Below, in pieces: positions 21,878 to 32,000 of a DNA stretch of 64,000 bases. Origin of the DNA: Polynucleobacter sp. MWH-Berg-3C6 (GTDB lineage Bacteria > Pseudomonadota > Gammaproteobacteria > Burkholderiales > Burkholderiaceae); assembly GCF_018881855.1 (NCBI RefSeq), contig NZ_JACVPN010000001.1, forward strand, positions 558,001 through 622,000. Reading direction: 5' to 3'. Below the pieces are notes generated by a model. The model was not told the DNA's origin, ran no database searches, and saw only the letters and a program-made list of their open reading frames with translations. Both the position numbers and the translations under genes were made by a program. The first letter of the stretch is position 1. The number at the start of each line of letters is the position of its first letter.

Positions 21878-21964
21878 TGGTGCCCAGGAAGGGACTCGAA
21901 CCCCCACAACCTTACGATCGCCAGCACCTGAAGCTGGTGCGTCTACCAATTTCGCCACCTGGGC
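21878..21964 (-). tRNA. tRNA-Leu (anticodon CAG)
   Basis: On the minus strand a complete cloverleaf begins GCCCAGGTGGCG and ends GGTTCGAGTCCC...CTGGGCACCA. The acceptor stem GCCCAGG/CCTGGGC is perfect, and the T-arm contains GTTCGAGTC. The anticodon stem CCAGC/GCTGG encloses TTCAGGT, giving anticodon CAG, which reads CUG. A long variable arm is present, as expected for Leu. The CCA end is encoded. It lies in the 325-base gap between the acidic protein and rnr, convergent with the former. Confidence 0.97.
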
Positions 21965-22121
21965 ATGCCTCTATTATAGGGGGATGGCTTCTCCAGGGAC
22001 TTTTCTGAGCCAATTTGGCTTTTTCCCTACAGACTCGATGGTTTGATACAGTAGGCTTATTCATAACAAAAATAGATATCAATAGATATATAGCAAGGGC
22101 ATGTATTGCCGAAGGAATTAA

Positions 22122-24503
22122 ATGCGTAAAGCAAAAGACTTGGTGCCACGTGAGGCTGACCGTTTAGGAACAGTCCAAGGCCACCGAGATGGATTTGGAT
22201 TTGTAATCCCCGATGATGGTGGTGAAGATATTTTTCTCTCTGAGCGAGAGATGTCTCGTGTCATGCACGGCGATAGAGTTAATGTCAGAGTACTAGGAAC
22301 CGATCGCCGTGGTCGCCCCGAAGGACAGATTGTTGAAGTTGTTCTACATGCAAATAAAGTGGTCATTGGCAGATTACTCAATGAGAATGGCGTATTGATT
22401 GTTGCGCCTGAAGATAATCGTATTGGCCATGACATCTTGATTCCCCCTAAGGGACAAGGCCAAGCAAAATTAGGTCAAGTAGTGAGCGTGGAGATCATTG
22501 ACTACCCTGATAGCTATCGCCAAGCCGTAGGCCGTGTTGTAGAGGTCTTAGGTGAGATTGACGATCCCGGTATGGAGATTGAAATCGCTGTACGCAAGTA
22601 CGGTGTGCCTCATGAGTTCTCAGCTGCCGCCATGAAAGAAGCTGCAGCACTGCCAGATTCTGTGCAACAGGAAGATTTAGAGGGTCGCGTTGATTTACGC
22701 GATATCCCTTTGGTCACCATTGATGGTGCTGATGCCAGAGACTTTGATGATGCGGTGTATTGCGAGCCCATCATGTACGGCAAGACCAAGGCTTGGCGTT
22801 TGATTGTGGGTATTGCTGATGTTTCGCATTACGTTAAACCAGGTCATCCATTGGATGATGAGGGTTTGCTTCGTGCTACTTCAGTCTATTTTCCAAGACG
22901 TGTCATTCCAATGCTCCCAGAGAAGATCTCGAATGGCCTTTGCTCCCTTAATCCTGGAGTAGATCGTCTCTGTATGGTCTGTGACTCTGTAGTGGATAAC
23001 AATGGCATCGTGTTGGCCTATCAGTTCTACCCAGCGGTCATGCATTCTGCTCAGCGTTTCACTTATGACACGGTTTGGGAGATTTTGTCGAACAGCAAGG
23101 GACCTGAAGCTGCGCGTTTTGCTCAGTTCCGCCCATTACTAGGCAATCTCTACTCTCTCTACAAGATTCTCTTGGCAGCACGTGAGAAGCGGGGCGCCAT
23201 TGAGTTCGAAACGACTGAGACTCAGATTATCAGTAATGAGCTTGGCAAGATCTTGCGCATTGAGCCGCGCTTGCGCAATGATGCACACCGCTTAATTGAG
23301 GAGTGCATGTTGACAGCAAACGTGTGTGCTGCTGACTTCATTGATAAAAATAAACACTTAAGTCTGTACCGAGTACATGGAGAGCCCTCTGAAGAGAAGT
23401 TGGTTACCTTGCGTCAAGTGCTCAGAACTTCAGGTCTTTCGCTGGACGGTGGTGAAAAACCAAAGCCACGTGATTTTGCAAAATTGATGCGCGAGATTAA
23501 AGATCGCCCTGATGCCAATATGTTGCAGTCCGTAGTATTGCGCTCTATGCAGCAGGCGATGTACCAGCCAGATAACGAAGGTCACTTTGGTTTAGCTTAT
23601 CCAGCGTACTCGCATTTCACAAGCCCGATTCGCAGATATCCAGACTTGCTGACGCATCGCGTAATTAAGTCGATTCTGCAGAAAAAGCCATATGTTCCTG
23701 TATTACCTGCAACCGTTCCACTCAATCTCACACTGCCTCGCAAGGGCAAAGGACGTGAGAACGCAGTCAACGCCAAAAAATCCCATAGTGATGCCAAAGC
23801 TGGCGCTGCCAAAGGAACCAAAATACCAAAAGGCGCTAATGCTGCTTTGCCAATCTGGGGTCAATTGGGTGTTCACTGCTCTTCCAATGAGCGCCGTGCA
23901 GATGAGGCATCGCGTGATGTTGAGGCATGGCTCAAGTGCTATTACATGCGTGACCATTTGGGCCAAGAATATGCTGGCACCGTAACGAGCGTTGCTAACT
24001 TTGGATTATTTATTCAACTCGAGAATCTTTTTGTTGAAGGCATGGTTCACGTGACTGAGTTGGGTGGTGATTACTTCCAATATGACGAGGCTCGTCAAGA
24101 ATTGCGTGGGGAAAGAACTGGGATTCGTTATCGCTTAGGCGATCGTTTGCATGTTCTAGTAAGCCGTGTTGATCTAGATGCTCGCAAGATTGAATTTAGT
24201 CTCGTGAAGTCGATGGGCGCAGAAGTAGGCGGTGCATCTAGTCGGCGTCAACTACTCTTGGCTACCGATACTGGCAGGCCTAATAAGAAGGCGGCTTCTA
24301 AGAAGAGCCGGCCCGCAAGCAAGGTTCCTCAAAAGCCTAGCGGCATTAATGTGAATGCCGCTAAGTCCGCAGGTAATTTGAGCGCCAACCAATCCAAGAG
24401 CAAGGCGGGTCGTAAGAATGGTAAATCGAAGCCTGGACGATCTGTTGGTAAACCAGCCGGCAGTAAGCCGCCGGTGCGAAGCACCAATGCGCGCCGCAAA
24501 TAA
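22122..24503 (+). CDS. rnr: Ribonuclease R
   Basis: A processive 3'-5' exoribonuclease that degrades structured RNA. After the cold-shock domains (RLGTVQGHRDGFGFVIPD) comes the RNB catalytic domain with IDGADARDFDDAVY, whose aspartates bind Mg. An S1 domain (GQEYAGTVTSVANFGLFIQL) and a long Lys/Ser/Pro-rich basic tail follow. The N-terminal helix-turn-helix domain of E. coli RNase R is missing. A Lys/Ala-rich insertion (~540-580) lies between RNB segments. GAAGGA precedes the ATG. rlmB follows after 15 bases, the same order as in E. coli. Confidence 0.95.
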   Translation: MRKAKDLVPREADRLGTVQGHRDGFGFVIPDDGGEDIFLSEREMSRVMHGDRVNVRVLGTDRRGRPEGQIVEVVLHANKVVIGRLLNENGVLIVAPEDNRIGHDILIPPKGQGQAKLGQVVSVEIIDYPDSYRQAVGRVVEVLGEIDDPGMEIEIAVRKYGVPHEFSAAAMKEAAALPDSVQQEDLEGRVDLRDIPLVTIDGADARDFDDAVYCEPIMYGKTKAWRLIVGIADVSHYVKPGHPLDDEGLLRATSVYFPRRVIPMLPEKISNGLCSLNPGVDRLCMVCDSVVDNNGIVLAYQFYPAVMHSAQRFTYDTVWEILSNSKGPEAARFAQFRPLLGNLYSLYKILLAAREKRGAIEFETTETQIISNELGKILRIEPRLRNDAHRLIEECMLTANVCAADFIDKNKHLSLYRVHGEPSEEKLVTLRQVLRTSGLSLDGGEKPKPRDFAKLMREIKDRPDANMLQSVVLRSMQQAMYQPDNEGHFGLAYPAYSHFTSPIRRYPDLLTHRVIKSILQKKPYVPVLPATVPLNLTLPRKGKGRENAVNAKKSHSDAKAGAAKGTKIPKGANAALPIWGQLGVHCSSNERRADEASRDVEAWLKCYYMRDHLGQEYAGTVTSVANFGLFIQLENLFVEGMVHVTELGGDYFQYDEARQELRGERTGIRYRLGDRLHVLVSRVDLDARKIEFSLVKSMGAEVGGASSRRQLLLATDTGRPNKKAASKKSRPASKVPQKPSGINVNAAKSAGNLSANQSKSKAGRKNGKSKPGRSVGKPAGSKPPVRSTNARRK

Positions 24504-24518
24504 AGAGTAAATAAAACA

Positions 24519-25283
24519 ATGAAACAAATATTAGTTGGCTTTCATGCGGTTCAAGCGCGTTTACGCGTTGACCCTGATAGTTTGAAAGCGGTTTACTTTG
24601 ATCCTAGTCGTCGCGATAGACGAATGGGTGATTTTTTAAAGCAGGCCGAAGAGATGTTGGGTGAACGCTTGCATGCTGCTGATGCTGAGCGTTTACATAA
24701 GCTTACTGGCCATGATCGTCACCAGGGCGTTGTTGCCTTGGCTGAAAAAATGACTGTAGCGCGCACTATTACTGAGGTGGTTGAAGATGCTGAGAGTGCT
24801 CAGAAGAAACCATTATTTCTAGTGTTAGATGGCGTGACTGATCCCCACAACTTTGGCGCTTGCCTCCGGGTTGCAGATGGTGCAGGAGTGGATGCAGTAG
24901 TGATTCCAAAAGATCGTTCGGCATCTATTAATGCAACCGTCAGTAAAGTATCGAGTGGCGCATCTGAAGTGATGCCCGTCATTACAGTGACTAACCTTGT
25001 GCGCAGCATGAAAGAGATGCAAGAAGCTGGCGTCTGGCTAGTGGGTACTGATGATGAAGCTGAGAAATCAATCTATGACCTCGACCTCACTAGTCCGATC
25101 GCAATAGTGATGGGCGCTGAGGGTGAGGGCATGCGTCGCCTTACTCGTGAAACCTGTGATGAGCTTGTGCGCATCCCAATGCAAGGCGTAGTGTCTAGTT
25201 TGAATGTTTCTGTAGCAAGTGGCGTTTGCTTGTATGAGGTATTAAGACAGCGCCTAGTAAAGGCAAGCAAAAGTCTTACTTAG
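24519..25283 (+). CDS. rlmB: 23S rRNA (guanosine(2251)-2'-O)-methyltransferase RlmB
   Basis: A SPOUT-class (trefoil-knot) methyltransferase acting on Gm2251 in the peptidyl-transferase centre. The N-terminal substrate-binding domain begins [16 protein letters not shown]. Knot motifs are visible: [35 protein letters not shown] and the final [15 protein letters not shown]. Length 254 is typical. The 3' end overlaps the convergent transaldolase gene by 8 bases, with no terminator between them. Confidence 0.95.
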   Translation: MKQILVGFHAVQARLRVDPDSLKAVYFDPSRRDRRMGDFLKQAEEMLGERLHAADAERLHKLTGHDRHQGVVALAEKMTVARTITEVVEDAESAQKKPLFLVLDGVTDPHNFGACLRVADGAGVDAVVIPKDRSASINATVSKVSSGASEVMPVITVTNLVRSMKEMQEAGVWLVGTDDEAEKSIYDLDLTSPIAIVMGAEGEGMRRLTRETCDELVRIPMQGVVSSLNVSVASGVCLYEVLRQRLVKASKSLT

Positions 25284-26241
25284 CGAGTAAGACTTCTAGT
25301 TTTTCTGTATCAATACAGAAATTACGAATACCCTCAGCCAATTTCTCAGTCGCCATTGCATCATTATTGAGTTGTAGTCGGAAACTAGACTCATCTAGCT
25401 TGAGTGGCGATAGTTTTTCTGCATGAGCACTAGCTGCATCTAACTTTTTACTCACAGGCGCGTTGCTATTTTGTAGCTCTGCTAATAGTTCGGGGCTGAT
25501 TGTGAGTAAGTCGCAGCCTGCAAGCTCTAGGATTTGACTGGTATTACGAAAGCTCGCACCCATAATCTCCGTAGCGATACCAAAGTGTTTGTAATAAGTA
25601 AATATTTTCTTCACGGAAGTCACGCCAGGGTCGTTAGCACCACCATGGCTAGCATCGTCCCAATTGGCTCCCAGCTTAGTCTTGTTCCAATCGGTAATGC
25701 GTCCCACAAACGGGGAGATCAACTTTGCATTTGCTGCGCCACAAGCTGCAGCCTGCACTAAAGAGAAGAGCAGAGTCATATTGCAATGAATTCCTGCCGC
25801 TTCTAATTCTTTTGCAGCGGCAATACCTTCCCACGTGCCTGCAAGCTTAATTAAAATCCGCTTGCGATCAATACCATGTGATTCATACAAGGAAATAATG
25901 TGCTTAGCTTTAGCAACCGTTGCCTTGGTATCAAAAGAGAGTCGGGCATCAACTTCAGTAGAAACACGTCCCGGAACAATTTTCAGAATCTCCAAACCAA
26001 ATGCAACCAAGATATAGTCAACCAAGTCGGTAGGGCTCATACCAGGATGAGCATCTTTTACTGATTGCACCAGGGCTTGGTAATTACTCTGCTGAGCTGC
26101 CTTGAGAATGAGCGATGGATTGGTTGTTGCATCCTGCGGCTGAAATGCTTGCATGCGCTCAAAGTCACCCGTATCGGCAACGACCGTTGTGAGCTTTTTG
26201 AGTTGCTCAAGTTGGTTTGGGGCTGAAGAGGTGCTATTCAT
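25276..26241 (-). CDS. tal: Transaldolase
   Basis: Transfers a dihydroxyacetone unit between sugar phosphates in the non-oxidative pentose phosphate pathway. At 321 residues it is the classical TalB-type TIM barrel. [14 protein letters not shown] near the N-terminus and [19 protein letters not shown] with the Schiff-base Lys are diagnostic, as is VGRITDWNK. It is divergent from rpiA (91-base gap from its 5' end), so two enzymes of the same pathway share an intergenic promoter region. Confidence 0.96.
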   Translation of the reverse strand: MNSTSSAPNQLEQLKKLTTVVADTGDFERMQAFQPQDATTNPSLILKAAQQSNYQALVQSVKDAHPGMSPTDLVDYILVAFGLEILKIVPGRVSTEVDARLSFDTKATVAKAKHIISLYESHGIDRKRILIKLAGTWEGIAAAKELEAAGIHCNMTLLFSLVQAAACGAANAKLISPFVGRITDWNKTKLGANWDDASHGGANDPGVTSVKKIFTYYKHFGIATEIMGASFRNTSQILELAGCDLLTISPELLAELQNSNAPVSKKLDAASAHAEKLSPLKLDESSFRLQLNNDAMATEKLAEGIRNFCIDTEKLEVLLAK

Positions 26242-26346
26242 GGCTAGATTGGTCTCAATAAAAGGTCTGCTTGAGTGGGTGTCTTGTGATTATCATATGA
26301 TAGATGCATTGACTAATCTGTTCCAGTAAAGGTGTTTGGCAGGCTT

Positions 26347-27057
26347 ATGAACCAAGATCAACTTAAACAAATGGTAGGCGAGGCGGCGCGCGATGAAGTC
26401 TTAAAGCTGCCAGCAGGACAAATTTTAGGTGTTGGTACAGGCTCAACTGCTAACTGCTTTATTGATGCTTTGGCTCCGCATAAGGCTCATTTTGCAGGAA
26501 CAGTATCGAGTTCTAACGCAACGACAGAGCGTTTGCTTAAACACGGCTTTCAGGTTTTAGATCCCAATGACGTAACTGGCTTACCTGCCTATGTAGATGG
26601 CGCTGATGAAATTGATCCAGCAGGCCATATGATCAAAGGCGGCGGCGGGGCGCTTACGCGAGAAAAAATTATCGCCTCTATGGCCAAGCAATTTATCTGC
26701 ATTTGTGATTCCTCTAAGCAAGTGCCAGTGCTGGGCAATTTTGCACTTCCAGTAGAAATCATTCCTTTAGCAAAAGGTGTTGTCAGTAGGGAGTTGGAGA
26801 AATTTGGCGGCAAGGTCACGCTACGCTTGGCTAAAAGCACGCGCGCAGATTTAAATCAAACCCCAAGCGAGCCCTTTGTTACTGATAACGGCGGGTGGAT
26901 ACTGGATGTCGCAGGCTTAAAGATTGCAGACCCGATCAAGATGGAAGCGCAAATCAATCAAATCGCAGGCGTGATCACAGTAGGCTTATTTGCAAAAGAG
27001 AAGGCCAATATTTTATTGGTCAGTAACGCCTCTGGCGTTAGCCGCATCCCACTCTAG
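26347..27057 (+). CDS. rpiA: Ribose-5-phosphate isomerase A
   Basis: Interconverts ribose 5-phosphate and ribulose 5-phosphate. Visible motifs are VGTGSTANCFIDAL (phosphate binding), YVDGADEIDPAGHMIKGGGGALTREK with the catalytic Asp and Glu, and the C-terminal GVITVGLFA. I chose the ATG at 26347. A GTG at 26332 would add five residues. Length about 236 residues, slightly longer than the E. coli enzyme. It is followed by a probable small RNA gene on the opposite strand. Confidence 0.96.
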   Translation: MNQDQLKQMVGEAARDEVLKLPAGQILGVGTGSTANCFIDALAPHKAHFAGTVSSSNATTERLLKHGFQVLDPNDVTGLPAYVDGADEIDPAGHMIKGGGGALTREKIIASMAKQFICICDSSKQVPVLGNFALPVEIIPLAKGVVSRELEKFGGKVTLRLAKSTRADLNQTPSEPFVTDNGGWILDVAGLKIADPIKMEAQINQIAGVITVGLFAKEKANILLVSNASGVSRIPL

Positions 27058-27071
27058 TTAGAAAGAGGGAA

Positions 27072-27230
27072 TAAAAAACCCGACGGGGCTTCCCCATCGG
27101 GTTGATTGCCATGGATTGCATGGCGCAGGCGCTCGGAAGAGATTTGGTTCCTTAGCCTATGAGCATATAGATATGCTCATTTCTGAGTGGCTTTCGCCAA
27201 TGTAGTGGGACACAAAATCTGTCTCACCAC
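27072..27230 (-). ncRNA. Putative stand-alone structured small RNA (~160 nt)
   Basis: Reading the minus strand, the transcript expected from the promoter at 27237-27265 starts at the first base of an imperfect 11-bp hairpin (27230-27202). Then come a 4-bp hairpin with a GAAA tetraloop (27199-27188), a 9-bp perfect hairpin (27180-27159), a 6-bp GCCATG/CATGGC hairpin (27124-27108) and a GC-rich terminator ending in T's. There is no ORF of useful length. I do not recognise the family. It does not fold like 6S RNA, 4.5S RNA, tmRNA or RNase P as far as I can judge by eye. Confidence 0.6.
27073..27105 (-). terminator. Intrinsic terminator of the putative small RNA
   Basis: The stem AACCCGA/TCGGGTT is extended by an inner GGGG/CCCC stem around a short loop. 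On the minus strand it is followed by six T's. The plus strand has no T run after the hairpin, so it does not serve rpiA well and fits the small RNA. Confidence 0.85.
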
Positions 27231-27236
27231 GATTAC

Positions 27237-27265
27237 ATCCTATGCCTGCAAATTTAGAGTGTCAA
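27237..27265 (-). promoter_or_regulatory. Sigma-70 promoter for the putative small RNA
   Basis: On the minus strand, a perfect -35 TTGACA (27265-27260), a 17-base spacer and -10 TAGGAT (27242-27237). The predicted start is near 27230, exactly where the first hairpin begins. It is one of the best consensus promoters visible in the window. Confidence 0.75.
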
Positions 27266-27327
27266 CAGCTGGAAACAATTTTTATGAATTTATTTATGCT
27301 GTCCCGCAGCAAGCCAGGTAATGCTAT

Positions 27328-27600
27328 TTATTCGGCCGGTGGAACGTAGCCTTGTGCCATATCTGCGCCACCTTCAAAGAAGTATTTTTCAACTTGCTTG
27401 AGAAGGTACTGACGAGCGCGGGGGTCTGCCATATTGAGGCGGTTTTCGTTAATCAGCATAGTTTGATGCTTTAACCATGCAGCCCAGGCTTCTTTAGATA
27501 CTTGATTCCAAATCTTTTTTCCAAGCTCACCAGGAAGTGGGGCGAAATCCATTCCTTCAGACTCTTTATTGAGCTTGATACATTGAACCATGCGTGCCAT
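27328..27600 (-). CDS. YggX-family Fe(II)-trafficking / oxidative damage protection protein
   Basis: A 90-residue protein matching YggX along its length: an early Cys in [36 protein letters not shown] and [20 protein letters not shown]. YggX protects iron-sulfur enzymes from oxidative damage. The iron-carrier role is proposed for the family rather than shown here. It follows argA by 14 bases on the same strand, so the two are probably one transcript. Confidence 0.93.
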   Translation of the reverse strand: MARMVQCIKLNKESEGMDFAPLPGELGKKIWNQVSKEAWAAWLKHQTMLINENRLNMADPRARQYLLKQVEKYFFEGGADMAQGYVPPAE

Positions 27601-27614
27601 CTGTAATGCCTTTC

Positions 27615-28979
27615 TTATAAATCTTTAGTTAAAACCATGGACTTGCGGTCCCAGTTATAAATTTGTTTTCTTTCTTCAGGCAAGTCATCAACCGTTGCCC
27701 GCTTAAAGCCACGCTTTAAGAACCAATGCTCTGTTCTGGTCGTGAGAACAAATAATTTTTTGATGCCTTCTTGCTTGGCGCGCATCTCAACACGCTTGAG
27801 AAGGCGCTCACCGTCGCCTGATCCTTGGACGTCTGGATCAACCGCCAGGCATGCAAGCTCGCCAACCCCATTGGGGAATGGGAAGAGGGCAGCACAGCCG
27901 AAGAGAACGCGGTCATGCTCGATGACGGAGAAGCGCTGAATATCGCGCTCAATGACATCTTGTCCGCGAGCAGCTAAGATACCCTCTTCTTCAAGCGGCA
28001 TCGTCAACTGCAAAATACCGCCCACATCATCCTGATTAGCTTCCCGCAAGTTCTCAATATCGGAAGAGGCGAGCATCATGCCAATACCGTCATGGGTAAA
28101 TAGCTCTTCCAATAAAGCGCCATCTTGATTACATGGTAGGAAGTGAACACGACTCACACCTGCTCTGATAGCTCTACCAGAGATATTGAGAAGACTCTTC
28201 ATGCCAAGATCTAACTCTTTGTTGCCTGCCATATAGTCCTGTAATTGTGGCAAAGAGAGTTCAGTAATGAAATCACCTTCAGCATCCTTCAATCCCGCAT
28301 AAGGACTTAAGAAGATCAACTTATCAGCCTTCAGGGCGGCGGCAGTAGAAGCAGCCACATCTTCATAGGCGAGATTAAATGCTTGCCCAGTAGGCGAGAA
28401 GCCTAAGGGTGAGAGCAAGACAATCTTATTGCTGTCCAAAGAGAGCTTAATAGAAGTCGAATCTACTTTCCGCACCAAACCGGTATGGATGTAATCAATG
28501 CCTTCAACAACGCCTACCGGCATCGCAGTAATAAAATTACCTGAGATCACAGAAATACGTGAGCCTGCCATTGGCGTGTTTGGTAAACCACGACTAAAGG
28601 CAGCCTCGATATCAAGACGCAATTCACCCGCAGCTTCTTTGACGCACTCCAGAGCAGCAGCATCGGTAATCCGATAGCTATGCATTGCACTCTTACCAAA
28701 TTTACTCTTGATCTTACGTAAGGTGAGCTGTTCTTCAATTTGTGGGCGAATACCATGTACCAAAACAATGCGCATACCCATGGCATGCAACATCGCAATA
28801 TCCTCAATCAGATTCTCAAGGCCAATTTCCTGGACGAGCTCACCAGCAAAAGCAATAACAAAGGTCTTTTCACGGAAGCTATGAATGTAGGGCGCAACAT
28901 CGCGCAACCACCCTACAAAGGGGAAGTTGGAGGTGGATTCTTCGGCGTTTGAGGCCTGATTCGGTGCATTTGTTGGCAT
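27615..28979 (-). CDS. argA: Amino-acid N-acetyltransferase (N-acetylglutamate synthase, ArgA type)
   Basis: Catalyses the first step of arginine biosynthesis, acetyl-CoA plus glutamate to N-acetylglutamate. An N-terminal amino-acid-kinase-like domain ([36 protein letters not shown]) gives feedback control. A C-terminal GNAT domain ([32 protein letters not shown]) carries out acetyl transfer. The ATG at 28979 (protein begins [10 protein letters not shown]) is preferred; the ORF extends to 29039 without conserved sequence. It is divergent from hrpA with a gap of about 50 bases. Confidence 0.93.
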   Translation of the reverse strand: MPTNAPNQASNAEESTSNFPFVGWLRDVAPYIHSFREKTFVIAFAGELVQEIGLENLIEDIAMLHAMGMRIVLVHGIRPQIEEQLTLRKIKSKFGKSAMHSYRITDAAALECVKEAAGELRLDIEAAFSRGLPNTPMAGSRISVISGNFITAMPVGVVEGIDYIHTGLVRKVDSTSIKLSLDSNKIVLLSPLGFSPTGQAFNLAYEDVAASTAAALKADKLIFLSPYAGLKDAEGDFITELSLPQLQDYMAGNKELDLGMKSLLNISGRAIRAGVSRVHFLPCNQDGALLEELFTHDGIGMMLASSDIENLREANQDDVGGILQLTMPLEEEGILAARGQDVIERDIQRFSVIEHDRVLFGCAALFPFPNGVGELACLAVDPDVQGSGDGERLLKRVEMRAKQEGIKKLFVLTTRTEHWFLKRGFKRATVDDLPEERKQIYNWDRKSMVLTKDL

Positions 28980-29032
28980 AGTGAGAAAATTATAGGGTGC
29001 AAGAGCCCATAAACCAACAAAAACCCAAAGCA

Positions 29033-32000
29033 ATGCCAAAGCCTGTGCCTGCTTCCAACACCTCCCGCAGGCTGGAGATCCGCTTTCCCGAAGAATTGCC
29101 AGTTTCCGGCCAAAGGCAAATCATCAAGGATGCCTTGCAAGCCCACCAGGTGGTGATTGTTTGCGGAGAGACGGGTTCGGGTAAGACCACTCAGCTGCCG
29201 AAGATCTGTTTAGACCTCGGTAGAGGCACCATCAACGGCGGCAAGTTGATTGGCCATACCCAACCTCGCCGAATAGCGGCTACTGCCACAGCCAAGAGAA
29301 TTGCTCAAGAGCTAGGCTCCTCCATCGGCCAAGATGTTGGCTACCAAGTACGTTTCGCAGATAAGACAAGCAATACCGCTTCGATCAAGCTCATGACCGA
29401 TGGCATCTTGTTGGTAGAGACGCAGCGCGATCCTCAGCTCAAAGCCTATGACACGCTCATCATTGACGAGGCCCACGAGCGCAGCTTGAATATTGATTTT
29501 CTGCTCGGTTATCTTAGGCAGCTGCTTCCAAAAAGGCCCGATCTCAAGCTGATCATTACTTCAGCCACGATTGATGCCCAACGTTTTGCGGAGCACTTTG
29601 CAATCAATGGCAAGGTAGCACCAGTAATTGAGGTTAGTGGCCGACTCTTTCCAGTAGAGCAGCGGTATTCACCACTAGAACCCGACGCTAAGCCGGATGG
29701 GAAAAAGGAATCTAAAGCAGCAAAAGAAATTCCGGATGCAGTTGCAGAAGAAATCGCCAATGTTTGGCGCGAGGGTGCATCAGGCGCCGGAGACGTATTG
29801 GTATTTCTGCCAGGGGAGCGCGAAATTCGGGACTGCGCAAAAGCACTTCGTAAAGATCATGTATTACAACAACGCTTTCACCCAGAAATTCTCAGTTTAT
29901 TTGCGCGCCAATCGGTAGCGGAGCAAGAAAGAGTCTTTAGTCCAGGCAATGGCCGTCGCATCATTCTGACAACCAACGTTGCTGAGACTTCTTTAACCGT
30001 TCCCAATATCCGGTACGTGATTGATAGTGGCTTAGCAAGAGTCAAGCGCTACTCCTATCGCAATAAGGTGGAGCAACTACAGATTGAGCCGATCTCGCAG
30101 GCGGCTGCTAATCAAAGGGCGGGGCGTTGCGGCCGTGTATCCGATGGTATTTGTATTCGTCTATATAGCGAGCTTGACTATCAAAGCCGTCCTAAATTTA
30201 CCGACCCAGAAATTCTTAGGAGCTCATTAGCAGCAGTCCTATTACGCATGAGTTCACTGCGTTTGCCCAAGATTCAACATTTCCCATTTATTGATAAGCC
30301 CTTAGGTAGAGCAATTACGGATGGTGTACAACTACTTGATGAGTTGGGCGCGATTGAGTTTGATGAATCAGATGCTGCCGATGGCAAAGACATAAACAAT
30401 AGCTTTAAGCTCACAGCAATTGGTAAACAGCTGGCAGACTTACCACTAGATCCCCGAATTGGCAGGATGTTATTGGCAGCAAAAGAGCAGAACGCCTTAA
30501 AAGAGGTCACGATTATTGCTTCGGCTTTGGCAACCCAAGATCCAAGAGAGCGACCCATGGATCAGGGCGCAGCAGCTGACCAAGCCCATCTACAGTTTGC
30601 CGATGAGCGTTCTGAGTTTCTGAGTTTTGTAAAGCTTTGGAATTGGTATCAAGATGCCCTGCAACACAAACATAGCAATCGCCAATTAGAAAATTTATGT
30701 AGAAGTAAATTCTTATCACCACGACGCTTGCGAGAGTGGCGTGACGTACATGGCCAACTGCACACCATGCTGGCTGAAAAGGGCTGGAAAGAAAATGGAC
30801 TTGCAGCCACTTATGAACAAGTCCATTTGTCACTCTTAACGGGCTTACTGGGTTATGTCGCCAAAAAAGAAGAGGATGAAAAGTCGCAAGATCGCAATAG
30901 TAAGACTGGCGGCTATGTCGGTGCCCGCGGGATTCGGCCATTTATCTGGCCAGGCTCAACGATTGGTAAAAAAGCTGGCGCCTGGATACTAGCGGGGGAG
31001 TTGCAAGAAACCAATCGTATGTATGCACGCACGATTGCCAAGATTGAGCCGCAGTGGGTTGAGAAGGTTGCGGCTCATCGCCTTATTAAATCCTTAAGCG
31101 ATCCATTTTGGGATAACCGTCAGGGCGAGGTCTTAGCTTTTGAGCGTGGCACCTTATACGGGTTGCCCATCTATCACGGTCGACGAGTACGCTACGAGCC
31201 TCATAACCCAGAAGAAGCAAGAGAATTGTTTATCAGCCAAGCTCTAGTTCAGGAAGAAATGTTCGGGCGCATGGAGACACCAGCCCTCTATCGCGAAACT
31301 GAGGCGGATGCCAAGAGAAAGCATCCTGGTCTATTTGGATTTTTCTGGCATAACTGCCGTCTGATTAAAGAAATCGAGGCGTTGGAGCATCGTTCACGTC
31401 GTCCTGATGTGCTGGTCGACGATGATTTGCTGTTTGCTTTTTATGACTCACGTATTCCAAAAGAAGTTTGTAATCGCGAAGGTCTGAAGGCATGGCTAAA
31501 GAAAGAGTCTGACCTAGATAGTCAGTTAAGACTAGAAAAAGCCGACCTCATGCGCCATGAGGCCGCTGGTATTACGGTTGACCGTTATCCCAAGAAGATG
31601 ATGGTGGGCGGTGCCGAGCTTAACCTGACTTATCACTTTGAACCTGGTAGCCCTAAAGATGGGGTGACTCTAGTAGTGCCGCTGACGCAACTCAATCAAG
31701 TAGATGGTCGCCGTTGTGAATGGTTGGTTCCGGGTATGTGCGAAGAGAAAGTGTTGCTACTACTGAAATCACTGCCGCAAAAATTACGCCGTCATTGTGT
31801 GCCACTGCCAGATTATGCAAAGTCGTTTCTGGAGCGTAAGCTAGAAGAAAAACAATTTGGAGCAGGAGACTTTTTAGATAGCTTAATTAGTGATATTCGA
31901 AAAGAGCGTGGTTTAGAAATCAAACGGACTGACTTTAGGCCTGAGTCACTTCCTTTGCATTCATCAATGAACTTTAGATTGATTGATGAGCATGGTCGTC

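Noticed and set aside
27072..27230. Identification of the small RNA as 6S RNA
   Set aside because: A 6S RNA has a long closing stem pairing its two ends around a central bubble. Here the ends form separate local hairpins, so I leave it unassigned.
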